Below the pieces are notes generated by a model. It was not told where the DNA came from. It made no database searches and saw only the letters and a list, made by a program, of their open reading frames with translations. Below, in pieces: positions 26,986 to 35,473 of a stretch of 64,000 nt of DNA (its first letter is position 1; every line of letters begins with the position of its first letter). The stretch comes from Dysosmobacter segnis (GTDB taxonomy: Bacteria > Bacillota > Clostridia > Oscillospirales > Oscillospiraceae), in assembly GCF_014297285.1 (NCBI RefSeq), contig NZ_JACOQI010000006.1, forward strand, positions 1 through 64,000, given 5' to 3'. Position numbers and translations under genes: made by a program.

Positions 26986-27183
26986 TTACAGGTTCTTCTC
27001 GTAGGACTCGATCATCTTCTTGACCATCTGGCCGCCCACGGAACCGGCCTCGCGGCTGGTCAGGTCGCCGTTGTAGCCCTGCTTCAGATTGACGCCCATC
27101 TCAGCGGCGGCTTCCATCTTAAACTTATCCATAGCAGCGCGGGCCTCGGGAACGTTGATCTTGTTGGTGTTCTTACTGGACAT
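26986..27183 (-). CDS. Alpha/beta-type small acid-soluble spore protein
   Basis: A 65-residue protein with the family's two DNA-binding blocks (EARAAMDKFKMEAAAEMGV and YNGDLTSREAGSVGGQMVKKMI). These proteins coat and protect spore DNA and are degraded at germination by the GPR protease near the E-x-A segment at about residues 24-27. AAGGAGAAA precedes the ATG. Expression is expected in the forespore under sigma-G, but I could not place a convincing sigma-G promoter. The gap 27184-27410 contains nothing else I recognise. Confidence 0.93.
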   Translation of the reverse strand: MSSKNTNKINVPEARAAMDKFKMEAAAEMGVNLKQGYNGDLTSREAGSVGGQMVKKMIESYEKNL

Positions 27184-27410
27184 AGCAGTTTCTCCTTTTC
27201 AATCTCTTACATGTGTGGGTCACTTGGGTATCGCAAGCATAGTTTGACACGAAAAGGATCGGCTATGCGGAAATAAAAACGGTAAAATCTGTGTTTTTCT
27301 CAATTTTCGCCAGTATTATGCCCGGCACCGTTATCTAAAAGGATCTGGACCGCATTTTTATCGCAGGCCGGCAAACGGTATCTTCCGGTTCGTTTTGTCA
27401 TTGCTTTCGT

Positions 27411-27446
27411 AAAAAATCACGGGGACTGCTTTTTAAGCAGTCCCCG
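27411..27446 (-). terminator. Terminator of the ABC-F gene
   Basis: GGGGACTGCT / AGCAGTCCCC stem followed by GTGATTTTTT on the - strand. Confidence 0.75.
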
Positions 27447-27453
27447 GGTTGGG

Positions 27454-29064
27454 TCATTCAGCAGTATTGGCCATCGAGGCGATATAGTCCTCGTAGGTGC
27501 CAAGACGGTCGGTCAGCTTGCCGTCCTCCAGCACCATAATGCGGTTGGCGATGGTCTGCACGAACTCGTGGTCATGGCTGGAAAACAGCACCACGCCCTT
27601 GAAGTCCATCAGGCCGTTGTTGACGGCGGTGATGGATTCCAGATCCAGATGGTTGGTGGGCTGATCCAGCACCAGCACGTTGGAGCCGTAGAGCATCATG
27701 CGGGAGAGCATACACCGGACCTTCTCGCCGCCGGAGAGGACCTTCACCGGCTTGAACACATCGTCGCCGGAGAACAGCATACGGCCCAGGAAGGCCCGCT
27801 TGAAGGACTCGGTGTTGGCCTCCGGGATCTTGGGGGTAAACTGGGCCAGCCAATCCACCAGATTCAAATCACAGTCGTTGAAGAAAGCGGAGTTATCCAG
27901 CGGGAAATAGCTGGTGGTAATGGTGGTGCCCCACTTGTAGGTGCCCTCGTCCGGCTCCATCTCGCCCATGACGATCTTGAACAGGGTGGTCTTGGCGATC
28001 TCATCCTCGCCTACAAAGGCGATCTTATCTCCCTTGTTCACCCGGAAGGACACGTTATCCAGCACCTTGCGGCCGTCCAGCGTCTTGGAGATGCCCTCCA
28101 CCGCCAGGATCTCCTTGCCGCACTCCCGCTCCATAGTAAAGCCCACGAAGGGATACCGCCGGGAGGAGGCGGGCATTTCCTCTACCGTCAGCTTGTCCAG
28201 CAGCTTACGGCGGGCCGTGGCCTGCTTGCTCTTGGATTTGTTGGCGGAGAAGCGCTGGATGAACAGCTGCAATTCCTTGATCTTTTCCTCGTTTTTCCGG
28301 TTCTGGTCCTTCATCATCCGCTGGACCATCTGGCTGGACTCGTACCAGAACTCATAGTTGCCCACATACATCTTGATATGGCCGTAGTCCACGTCCACGA
28401 TGTTGGTGCAGACGGTGTTCAGGAAGTGACGGTCATGGCTCACCACAAGGATCAGGCTTTCGCAATCCATCAGGAAATCCTCCAGCCACTCGATGGCCTG
28501 AATGTCCAGATGGTTGGTGGGCTCGTCCAGCAGGATGATGTCCGGCTTGCCGAACAGTGCCTGAGCCAGCAGCACCTTCACCTTTTCCTTGGCGGTCAGG
28601 CTGGACATTTCGCTGTACAGAATATCGTTGGAGAGGCCAAGGCCCTGAATGAGCCGGGACACGTCGGATTCGGCCTCCCAGCCGCCCATTTCGGCAAATT
28701 CGGCCTCCAGCTCGCTGGCCTTCACGCCGTCCTCGTCGGTGAAGTCCTCTTTTTCATAGAGGGCGTCCTTCTCCTTCATCACGTCATAGAGGCGCTGGTT
28801 GCCCATCATCACCGTATCCAGCACGGTGTAGGCGTCATACTGGAAATGGTCCTGCTTCAGAATGGACATCCGCTCTTCCTTGGGGATGATGACCTCGCCG
28901 GTGGTGGGCTCCAGATCCCCGGAGAGGATGCGGAGGAAGGTGGACTTGCCGGCGCCGTTGGCGCCGATGATGCCGTAGCAGTTGCCGGGAACGAACTTCA
29001 GCTCCACGTCCTTGAACAGGGTCTGGCCGCTGAAGTTCATGCTTACATTGTTGACTGTGATCAT
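27454..29064 (-). CDS. ABC-F family ATPase
   Basis: A 536-residue soluble protein with two ABC domains and no membrane part: Walker A GANGAGKSTFLRIL near 36 and a second, altered P-loop 'VGEDEIAKTTLFKIV' near 353. Signatures are LTAKEKVKVLLAQ and LSGGEKVRCMLSRM, with a linker rich in Lys and Arg between domains. The first signature and second P-loop deviate from consensus, as in the YbiT/YkpA branch. ABC-F proteins act at the ribosomal E site, either as translation factors or as antibiotic-resistance proteins. The 5' leader carries a short peptide frame over a terminator hairpin, an arrangement found on inducible resistance ABC-F genes. Confidence 0.9.
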   Translation of the reverse strand: MITVNNVSMNFSGQTLFKDVELKFVPGNCYGIIGANGAGKSTFLRILSGDLEPTTGEVIIPKEERMSILKQDHFQYDAYTVLDTVMMGNQRLYDVMKEKDALYEKEDFTDEDGVKASELEAEFAEMGGWEAESDVSRLIQGLGLSNDILYSEMSSLTAKEKVKVLLAQALFGKPDIILLDEPTNHLDIQAIEWLEDFLMDCESLILVVSHDRHFLNTVCTNIVDVDYGHIKMYVGNYEFWYESSQMVQRMMKDQNRKNEEKIKELQLFIQRFSANKSKSKQATARRKLLDKLTVEEMPASSRRYPFVGFTMERECGKEILAVEGISKTLDGRKVLDNVSFRVNKGDKIAFVGEDEIAKTTLFKIVMGEMEPDEGTYKWGTTITTSYFPLDNSAFFNDCDLNLVDWLAQFTPKIPEANTESFKRAFLGRMLFSGDDVFKPVKVLSGGEKVRCMLSRMMLYGSNVLVLDQPTNHLDLESITAVNNGLMDFKGVVLFSSHDHEFVQTIANRIMVLEDGKLTDRLGTYEDYIASMANTAE

Positions 29065-29122
29065 GTCGGTATCCTTTCATCACGGAGTCCGCGGTTTTCC
29101 CGCAGGCTCCTTTTATTATCCG

Positions 29123-29206
29123 TCATAGCCGGACAGCGGTCCGGACGGCAGACAGTTCCCCGCCGCCGCATAAAAAAGCGACGGCCAAACGGTCGTCACA
29201 GAACAT
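29123..29206 (-). CDS. Candidate 27-residue leader peptide of the ABC-F gene
   Basis: A short frame beginning MFCDDRLAVAFLCGGG and ending RTAVRL, starting about 16 bases after the predicted transcription start. Codons 4-12 run through a hairpin (GACGACC-GTTT-GGCCGTC) followed by GCTTTTTTA, a terminator shape at about 29169-29197. Translation of the frame would cover the hairpin. The ribosome site is weak (GGGCAG). Whether the peptide is made is unknown. Confidence 0.4.
   Translation of the reverse strand: MFCDDRLAVAFLCGGGELSAVRTAVRL
29169..29197 (-). terminator. Terminator-like hairpin in the ABC-F leader (possible attenuator)
   Basis: GACGACC / GGCCGTC with one mismatch, GTTT loop, then GC and six T on the - strand. 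It lies between promoter and gene, so it would stop transcription before the ABC-F gene unless disturbed. Confidence 0.5.
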
Positions 29207-29228
29207 TGTGCTGCCCAAAACTGGTACT

Positions 29229-29257
29229 ATTATGTTGCTTTTTCTCTCTTTTGTCAA
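29229..29257 (-). promoter_or_regulatory. Sigma-A promoter of the ABC-F gene
   Basis: On the - strand TTGACA (29257-29252), 17-base spacer, CATAAT (29234-29229). It leaves a leader of about 160 bases before the gene. Confidence 0.75.
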
Positions 29258-29339
29258 GTATTCTTCTGCATTTGTACAGAAACATACTGACAGTTTCTTT
29301 TTCATGCCGCTCTCCCGGCGTTTTTTCCTTGAAAGCCCC

Positions 29340-29396
29340 TTGACAATTTGGTTTACACATTGTAGACTGCAAGCAGAAGGTCTACATGTAGTAAAC
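29340..29396 (+). promoter_or_regulatory. Promoter and two BlaI-type operators
   Basis: TTGACA (29340-29345), 17-base spacer, TAGACT (29363-29368). Operator 1 (TTTACA-CAT-TGTAGA, 29352-29366) covers the spacer and -10; operator 2 (GTCTACATGTAGTAAAC, 29380-29396) lies just downstream with the perfect centre CTACATGTAG. TACA/TGTA half-sites are typical of BlaI/MecI-family repressors, so this is probably self-repressed by the next gene. Confidence 0.75.
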
Positions 29397-29411
29397 CTCG
29401 GAGGTGAACCT

Positions 29412-29771
29412 ATGAGCGATTTGAAAATGGGGCCGGTGGAGACCCGGTTCGCGGAGATCATCTGGGACAGGGAGCCGGTGGGCTCCACGGAGTTGGTCCG
29501 ACTGGCGGATGAGGCCCTTGGTTGGAAAAAGTCCACCACCTACACCGTTCTGAAACGGCTGTGTGACCGGGGCATCTTCCAAAACGAGGGCGGCACCGTC
29601 ACCAGCCGTCTGTCCCGGGCGGACTATGACACCGCCCAGAGTCAGCAATTCGTGGAGGAAAGCTTTTCCGGGTCCCTGCCCGCGTTTATCACGGCATTTA
29701 CCCGGCGAAAAAAGCTGACGGAGGACGAAATCGCGGAGCTGCAAAAATTGATCGATCAGAACAGGAGGTAG
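29412..29771 (+). CDS. BlaI/MecI/CopY-family repressor
   Basis: A 119-residue winged-helix protein (MGPVETRFAEIIWDREPVGSTELVRLADEALGWKKSTTYTVLKRLCDRG) with a C-terminal dimerisation helix bundle. The block KSTTYTVLKRL matches the recognition helix region of BlaI. It should bind the two operators upstream. GGAGGTG precedes ATG 29412; the frame is open further upstream through the operators, but that part is not coding. The M56 protease gene follows after three bases, as in blaI-blaR1 pairs. Confidence 0.92.
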   Translation: MSDLKMGPVETRFAEIIWDREPVGSTELVRLADEALGWKKSTTYTVLKRLCDRGIFQNEGGTVTSRLSRADYDTAQSQQFVEESFSGSLPAFITAFTRRKKLTEDEIAELQKLIDQNRR

Positions 29772-29774
29772 CGT

Positions 29775-32648
29775 ATGGGCGAGTTTGTAATGCACCGGCT
29801 GTTTCCCATCGTCTGTAATATGAGTCTCACCGCCAGCGTGGTGATTCTGGCGGTGCTGGCAGTCCGCCTGCTGCTGCGGCGGGCTCCCAAGGTCTTTTCC
29901 TATGCCCTGTGGGCGGTGGTGCTGTTCCGGCTGCTGTGTCCGGTGTCCGTCACCTCCGCTGTGTCCCTGCTGGGAGCGCTGGGCGCTCCAGCCCAGGAGC
30001 GGACCGCCGTTACCAGCGTGGTGGAGTATGTCCCGGCGGACATTGTCCGCGATATGGCCCCCACGGTGACGCCGCTGCCTCAGGAGCCGTTTCCGACGGA
30101 ACCCGGCGAGAACATCGTCAGCGCCGCCCCCAGCGTGACTCAGCCTGATGCTGCCCCGGTCTCACCCCTTAGTGGCCCGGTGGCGGTTCTGACCCTGACG
30201 TGGCTGACGGGCATGGCCCTGCTGCTCCTTTACAGCGTAGTCTCCCTGCTGCGGCTCCGCCGCCGCCTGGTGGGAGCCGTGCGATTGGAGGACAACATCT
30301 ATCTGGCGGACTACATCCCCTCCCCCTTCGTCATGGGCCTGTTCCGGCCCAAGATCTACCTGCCCTCCACCCTGACGGAAACGGAGCGGGGCTACATCCT
30401 GCGGCATGAGCAGTATCACCTCCGTCGCCGGGATCATGTGGTGAAGCTCCTGTCATTTCTGGCTCTGTGCGTCCACTGGTTCAACCCGCTGGTGTGGGCG
30501 GCGTTCATTTTGGCGGGGAAGGACATGGAGATGAGCTGCGACGAGGCCGTGGTAAGGGAACTGGGCGAGGACATCCGGGCGGACTACTCCGCCTCCCTTC
30601 TGAGCCTTGCCACCGGCCGCCGCATCGTGGCGGGGATGCCCCTTGCCTTCGGCGAAGGCGACACCGGCGGACGCATCCGGAACCTGCTGAACTGGAAACG
30701 GCCCCAGCCGTGGATCATCGCCGTGTGCGCCGTGGTCTGCGTGGGACTGATCGCCCTCTGCGCCGCCAATCCCAAGGGGAGCGGCACCCCAACGGAAGAT
30801 CCCCCGGCGGACCGGACGGAAACCGGCCAGTGGGCCAGCGTGGAGGCCTACGTCCAGCAGGTGATGCTGTCTCAGACGGAGGCCCGGTATTACGCGGAAA
30901 ACGCCGACGGCACTGTCAGCGACCAGCCCCATACCGCCGCGGTGACGGATCGAAAGCTGGAATATCTGACGAAGGGCGGCGAGCTGGCCGGACTGGCTCC
31001 CGACGGCGTGTTGGAGGAATGGGAGTATTACTATCTGGTAAAGCTGGATGTGGACACGGCTTCGGTGGCGCTGGTGGGCGGACAGTATTATGACGACGAG
31101 GAATACTTCTCGTTAGATGATCGTCATGTAATAGTGGCCCTGCGGCACGATGACGGCAGCTACGACATCCTCTGCGACGACTCCATCAATGACGGCGGCG
31201 ATTTCTTCGGCTATCACAACACCATGGAGGAGGCCATTTACGACTGGTATGTGACGGACCGAAAGCTGGATCTGCCGCTGTATGTGGAGGACTGGATCGA
31301 CCAGATCAACTACAACAACCCCAATGACAAGCCCGGCAACTATCCCGTCCACCGCTACGATGTGGACGGCGGTTACCTCTATATCCCCGGCAGCGCATGG
31401 ATCATGGCGGACGTGACGGCCCATCGCAGTCACGGTCACTGGGAATGGTATTCCGGCTATGATACCGGCTCCATCCTTACGGTAGACCGGTTCACCCAGA
31501 CCTTGGAGGACGAATATATTACTTCCCGGAAGCAGGGCTTCGAGCCGCTGGACGATACCAAGCAGATCTGGAAACGGCGGCAGGGCGGCATAAACGAGCG
31601 CTACTACTTCTACCCCGCCGCCGATGGGAACGGCTGCTGGCGGATCTGGACTTTGTGGTCGGATCTGGGTATCAGCAATTACGTGCATATCTTCATCGAG
31701 CCTCAGGTGATGTATCTCATGGCGGAGAGCTTCACGCCGACGGAGAGCTTTCCCGCCGCCGGCGCGTCCACCCGGACTACGATGACCTCCACCTACCGGG
31801 CGGAGGTGGACGGGCGTGCCGCGGATCTTACGGTCTCCTACACGGTGGAGCAGAAAAACGGCGAGCCGCGGCTCTGTTCTCTGGACAGTGCCCGGGCCAG
31901 AAACGTTCACGGCTGGGAGCAGGTGCATCTGGCAGCCACGGTGGAGCAGCATCAGTCGCTGTTCGGTTCGGGCCTATATCAGTACCTCGTTCCAGTATCC
32001 TACGAGGCCGACCGGGGCAGCGGCTGGGAAACCTTTCAGGCCGTGGTGGAGATCTCGCTGACAGGGCAGTACAGCCCCCGGCGCGCCCTGACGCAAGAGG
32101 AGCTGGCCGCCTACAACGCCGTTATGGACCCTGCGGTCCGGGATGAGAGCGGTGACATTGTGGACTTTCACATCCAGCCCTTCAGTTACTTCTTTTCCTC
32201 CTATTATAAAAATGTTAGGAACCTGAATTTTGAGGAATTTATCCGTTATTTCCCGGACAGCGGCCAGGCGACCGAGGCGGAATTTGAGGCGTTGAAAAAG
32301 CTGGATGACTGGCCGTTCAATCGGGTGGCGCGCATGGAGGATATGCCGGTACCCATCCACCGGCACACGGTTTCAAGCATCAACGAGGTGCTGACCCGCT
32401 GGGGCGGCATCACCACGAGCGATCTGGACACCGCCGGCGTCTGCTATCTGGAGGAATATGACGCTTACTATACATATACCTCAGATTTCAATATGTTCTA
32501 TTTTATAGCGGAATCCGGCGAACAGGTCGGAAACTACGTTTATCTGCGTAAATCTGTTGAAAACGGAAATATTGCAGTCCTGACCCTGCGTCTGACGCCG
32601 GGAACGGACGAATGGCAAATTGTGTCCCACTGGCGCTCGGGCAGTTGA
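29775..32648 (+). CDS. BlaR1-like M56 metallopeptidase with long extracellular region
   Basis: A 957-residue protein. The first 320 residues form the BlaR1 membrane protease: segments near 13-33, 40-60 and 135-160, zinc motif HEQYH at 211-215 (LRHEQYHLRRRDHVVK), and 'MEMSCDEAV' with the third acidic ligand. A last segment lies near 312-332 (IIAVCAVVCVGLIALCAA). About 620 residues outside the membrane follow, much longer than the penicillin-binding domain of BlaR1 (about 250) and without the SxxK/KTG motifs I would expect, so it probably senses something other than beta-lactams. No beta-lactamase or target gene is adjacent. AGGAGG precedes the ATG, three bases after the repressor gene. Confidence 0.85.
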   Translation: MGEFVMHRLFPIVCNMSLTASVVILAVLAVRLLLRRAPKVFSYALWAVVLFRLLCPVSVTSAVSLLGALGAPAQERTAVTSVVEYVPADIVRDMAPTVTPLPQEPFPTEPGENIVSAAPSVTQPDAAPVSPLSGPVAVLTLTWLTGMALLLLYSVVSLLRLRRRLVGAVRLEDNIYLADYIPSPFVMGLFRPKIYLPSTLTETERGYILRHEQYHLRRRDHVVKLLSFLALCVHWFNPLVWAAFILAGKDMEMSCDEAVVRELGEDIRADYSASLLSLATGRRIVAGMPLAFGEGDTGGRIRNLLNWKRPQPWIIAVCAVVCVGLIALCAANPKGSGTPTEDPPADRTETGQWASVEAYVQQVMLSQTEARYYAENADGTVSDQPHTAAVTDRKLEYLTKGGELAGLAPDGVLEEWEYYYLVKLDVDTASVALVGGQYYDDEEYFSLDDRHVIVALRHDDGSYDILCDDSINDGGDFFGYHNTMEEAIYDWYVTDRKLDLPLYVEDWIDQINYNNPNDKPGNYPVHRYDVDGGYLYIPGSAWIMADVTAHRSHGHWEWYSGYDTGSILTVDRFTQTLEDEYITSRKQGFEPLDDTKQIWKRRQGGINERYYFYPAADGNGCWRIWTLWSDLGISNYVHIFIEPQVMYLMAESFTPTESFPAAGASTRTTMTSTYRAEVDGRAADLTVSYTVEQKNGEPRLCSLDSARARNVHGWEQVHLAATVEQHQSLFGSGLYQYLVPVSYEADRGSGWETFQAVVEISLTGQYSPRRALTQEELAAYNAVMDPAVRDESGDIVDFHIQPFSYFFSSYYKNVRNLNFEEFIRYFPDSGQATEAEFEALKKLDDWPFNRVARMEDMPVPIHRHTVSSINEVLTRWGGITTSDLDTAGVCYLEEYDAYYTYTSDFNMFYFIAESGEQVGNYVYLRKSVENGNIAVLTLRLTPGTDEWQIVSHWRSGS

Positions 32649-32658
32649 ACCGCATAAA

Positions 32659-32881
32659 AAGTCAGGCGTTGGAAAACCAACGCCTGACTCAGCGTGTCGA
32701 AAAGTCTTTTCTCCCCGCTGAGCAAGTTTTTAGAGTTTTATAAAAACTCTGAAAACTAAGGATTTCAATGGCGCAGGACACCCTTCTTGGGTTTCCCGCG
32801 CACACCCTTCCTTTCCGTTGCGGAGAATCTACCTCTTTATCGACAGCCTCAAGTCAGGCGTTGGAAAACCAACGCCTGACT
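32659..32881 (-). repeat. Terminator-flanked dispersed element, copy 2
   Basis: Read on the - strand: left hairpin 32881-32851, core 32850-32690 (161 bases, GAGGCTGTCGATAAAG to CGACACGCTG), right hairpin 32689-32659, then a T-run. Both hairpins are the same 31 bases (AGTCAGGCGTTGG-TTTT-CCAACGCCTGACTT). The core differs from copy 3 at about 17 positions. In the AT-rich stem, two base pairs changed on both sides (A:T to G:C and C:G to T:A), keeping the pairing. It follows the HAD gene at 32914 on the same strand. Confidence 0.9.
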
Positions 32882-32913
32882 TTTACTATGTTTGCTATGT
32901 TCCTTTTTATTCG

Positions 32914-33561
32914 TCAGTCCTTTCGGTACTCCGGCTTCCAGAGCAGTTCCTCAAAGCTCTTGATATACACGTCGCAGAAGGAGCGCATTTCCTTCTCATC
33001 CCCGGCGAAAAAGCTGTCATAGACCCCTACCACCCGCATTTTGGCGCTGCGGGCGCCCTTGCAGGCGGCAAGGCTGTCGTCAAACAGGGTACAGGTTTCC
33101 GGCTCCACGCCGTACCGCTCCGCCACCCCTAACCACAGGCGCTTGTCCTTTTTCTCAATACCCAACTCCTGAGCAAAGGTAACGGATTCGAAGTACTTCA
33201 TCAGATCCAGCTTTTCCATCGCGGTGCGGCAGTGCATCGGCACGCTGGAGGTCACCAGCGCCATCCGCCGGTTCTCCGCCTTGCACTGCTTTAAAAACGC
33301 CCGGACGCCGGGCTTCACCGTCACATGGGCGTAGGCGTCCTTGGCCAGCTCCATCCACTCCGCCATGATGTCTTCCTCGCTGTCGGGCAGATTACAGAAC
33401 TCCTTGGTGAACTTAGCCGCCAAGGGGAAAATGGTGTGGGCCACCCCCTCGTAATAGGCTTTTGTGTAGGGCAGACCCCTCCGGGCCAGAAATTCCCTGT
33501 CCACGTCCTTCCAGACATCGTTGGAATCAATGAGGGTGCCGTCCATATCAAATAAATACAT
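32914..33561 (-). CDS. HAD-superfamily hydrolase
   Basis: A 215-residue phosphatase of HAD subfamily I. Motif I is DMDGTLID near residue 5 (nucleophile Asp), motif II 'LVTSSVP' near 111, and motif IV 'CTLFDDSLAAC' near 168. The helical cap between motifs I and II is about 75 residues, as in phosphoglycolate phosphatase and beta-phosphoglucomutase types. The substrate is unknown. It starts one base after the 3-methyladenine glycosylase gene, so the two are coupled. Its transcript probably runs into repeat copy 2. Confidence 0.88.
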   Translation of the reverse strand: MYLFDMDGTLIDSNDVWKDVDREFLARRGLPYTKAYYEGVAHTIFPLAAKFTKEFCNLPDSEEDIMAEWMELAKDAYAHVTVKPGVRAFLKQCKAENRRMALVTSSVPMHCRTAMEKLDLMKYFESVTFAQELGIEKKDKRLWLGVAERYGVEPETCTLFDDSLAACKGARSAKMRVVGVYDSFFAGDEKEMRSFCDVYIKSFEELLWKPEYRKD

Positions 33562-33562
33562 A

Positions 33563-34180
33563 TCAGTTCTCCTTTTCCAGCCAGAATCGCCACGGGAAGT
33601 CCTTGGCCTCCTCCGCATAGTCCACGCCGATCCGTGGGCCGGCGCAGATGTGCTCCGGTCCGGTCACCGGGTCCGTCAGCCCCACATCCGCCATGGAATC
33701 GCAGAGAAACAGAACGTCTCCCTCCAGATCCAGCTTATTCTGGGCCGTGGTGAGGTCCAGTGCCTTACAGACCTTGCCGGGACCGTTGAGAAAGTTTTTC
33801 CGCCGGTAGGCGTTCATGGGCGCGTCCCCGAACCGCAGGCGCTTCATGGTCTCTGCCCCCGCCGTCGGTTCCAGTCCCCGCAGCAGCACAGCGGAAGGTT
33901 CCCCATCCGGCTCCGTGACGAAGTTCAGACAGTGGTACATCCCGTAGATGAAATAGATGTAGGCGTGGCCGGGGGCCATGAACAGCGTTTCCGTCCGGGG
34001 CGTACGGCGGTAGTTATAGGCGTGGCAGGCCTTGTCGCACCGGCCCACGTAGGCTTCCGTTTCCGTAATGCGGCCCGCCAGCAGCTCGCCGTTCCGGTTC
34101 CGCACCAGATACTTTCCCAGCAGCGCCTGCGCGATGGCAACGGTGTCGCCGTTGAAGAAATCATGGGTCAGCTTCGCCAT
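33563..34180 (-). CDS. DNA-3-methyladenine glycosylase (AAG/MPG family)
   Basis: A 205-residue base-excision repair enzyme that removes alkylated purines and hypoxanthine. The AAG fold is clear: 'GDTVAIAQALLGKYLVR', 'ETEAYVGRCDKACHAYNYRRTPRTETLF' with the catalytic Glu and the base-flipping Tyr region, 'YFIYGMYHCLNFVT', 'LNGPGKVCKAL' and 'GPRIGVDYAEEAKDFPWRFW' at the end. Length is normal. AAAGGAGG lies ahead of ATG 34180; the longer frame lacks a site. Confidence 0.95.
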   Translation of the reverse strand: MAKLTHDFFNGDTVAIAQALLGKYLVRNRNGELLAGRITETEAYVGRCDKACHAYNYRRTPRTETLFMAPGHAYIYFIYGMYHCLNFVTEPDGEPSAVLLRGLEPTAGAETMKRLRFGDAPMNAYRRKNFLNGPGKVCKALDLTTAQNKLDLEGDVLFLCDSMADVGLTDPVTGPEHICAGPRIGVDYAEEAKDFPWRFWLEKEN

Positions 34181-34293
34181 AGGGCCTCCTTTGTCAAATG
34201 TGTGGGATTTTGCAGAAAAGCAGTAAAAATCCACAAAAACAGCCGTGTTTCCCGAACTTCCTTTGCGGCCTTCGGAGAAGTCGGCCAGCCCCT

Positions 34294-34322
34294 CTTGCGG
34301 CGGCGGCAGTTTTCCACTATAA
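34294..34322 (+). promoter_or_regulatory. Sigma-A promoter of the DMT transporter gene
   Basis: TTGCGG (34294-34299), 17-base spacer, TATAAT (34317-34322), leaving about 130 bases of leader. Confidence 0.65.
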
Positions 34323-34456
34323 TCGCTACATTCGCTGTCTCTGCGCCAACCTTCGCGCAGGGCTGATTCGATGCGTTAATCCACGCTGCCTGCCGTCCAA
34401 AACCGGCGGGAGAAATTTTTATCATCATACCACATCCGGTGGGGAGGAGCAAGTAT

Positions 34457-35353
34457 ATGAAGCAGGGTTCTCTGCGTTCGTCCGCCTATGCGGTTCTGAC
34501 GGCTTTGATCTGGGGCACCGCCTTTGTAGCCCAGAGCGTGGGCGCGGAACATGTCCCGCCGCTGGCCTTTAATGCCGCCCGGTCGGTGATCGCCTTTGTG
34601 TTTTTGCTGGTGCTGTGCGCCGTCATGCGATCCGGCCGCCGCCGGAAGGGGCAGGCTGCCTCCGTCACCCGCTCCCGGAAGGATCTGCTGCTGGGCGGCT
34701 TCTGGTGCGGCCTGACGCTGGGACTGGCCTCCTTCCTTCAGCAAAAGGGTCTGGATACCACCTCCCCTGGCAAGGCGGGCTTCATCACCGCCCTTTACAT
34801 CGTGCTGGTGCCCATTTTCGGCATTTTCCTGAAGAAGCGAGTACCCAAGGCGGTGTGGGTCAGCGTGCTGCTGGCGGTGACGGGACTGTACTGCCTGTGC
34901 ATCACGGAGAGCTTTACCATCGCCCCCGGCGACCTCTGCGTGATGCTGTGCGCCTTTGTGTTTACAGCACAGATCCTTCTGGTGGATCACTTTGTCACCG
35001 TGGTGGACGGCGTGGAGCTGTCCTGCTGTCAGTTCTTCTTTGTCACAGCGTTTTCCCTGATTGGCTCCCTGCTTTTCGAGCATCCCACCTGGGCGGGCCT
35101 GACCATGGCGGCGGGTGCCATTCTGTATGCGGGTCTCCTTTCCAGCGGCGTGGGCTATACGCTGCAAATTCTGGCTCAGAAAGGCTCCAACCCCACGGTG
35201 ATCTCTCTGCTGCTGAGTCTGGAATCCGTGTTCGCTACTATTTCCGGTGCGGCGATCTTGGGAGACCGCCTCAGCGGGCGGGAATATTTCGGCTGCGCCC
35301 TGATGCTGGCAGCGGTGGTGCTGGCACAGCTGCCGGACAGAAAAAAAGCATAA
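34457..35353 (+). CDS. EamA/DMT-family transporter
   Basis: A 298-residue protein with ten membrane segments in two EamA repeats ('ALIWGTAFVAQSVG' opens the first, 'GAILYAGLLSSGVGYTLQILAQKGSNPT' closes the second, followed by 'SLESVFATISGAAILGDRLS'). Members export amino acids, metabolites or drugs; the substrate is not predictable. GGGGAGGAG precedes ATG 34457. It has its own promoter and terminator. Confidence 0.92.
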   Translation: MKQGSLRSSAYAVLTALIWGTAFVAQSVGAEHVPPLAFNAARSVIAFVFLLVLCAVMRSGRRRKGQAASVTRSRKDLLLGGFWCGLTLGLASFLQQKGLDTTSPGKAGFITALYIVLVPIFGIFLKKRVPKAVWVSVLLAVTGLYCLCITESFTIAPGDLCVMLCAFVFTAQILLVDHFVTVVDGVELSCCQFFFVTAFSLIGSLLFEHPTWAGLTMAAGAILYAGLLSSGVGYTLQILAQKGSNPTVISLLLSLESVFATISGAAILGDRLSGREYFGCALMLAAVVLAQLPDRKKA

Positions 35354-35372
35354 GCCCTGCGTGTTTTTTCGG

Positions 35373-35402
35373 AAGCGGAGCCTGTTGGCTCCGCTTTTTT
35401 CG
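35373..35402 (+). terminator. Terminator of the DMT gene
   Basis: AGCGGAGCC-TGTT-GGCTCCGCT followed by TTTTT, 20 bases after the stop. Confidence 0.9.
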
Positions 35403-35431
35403 TGGACATTCGCAAAGGTATGTGCTATACT
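35403..35431 (+). promoter_or_regulatory. Sigma-A promoter of wecG-like gene and tmk
   Basis: TGGACA (35403-35408), 17-base spacer, TATACT (35426-35431). Its position, 43 bases before ATG 35474, supports that start over two upstream ATGs. Confidence 0.75.
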
Positions 35432-35473
35432 TTAGTTTGTATGAGTATGGAATCCATAACCGAGGTGAAAAAT

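Noticed and set aside
27184..27410. Sigma-G promoter for the spore protein gene
   Set aside because: CATAATA-like sequences exist, but no -35 at proper spacing was convincing.
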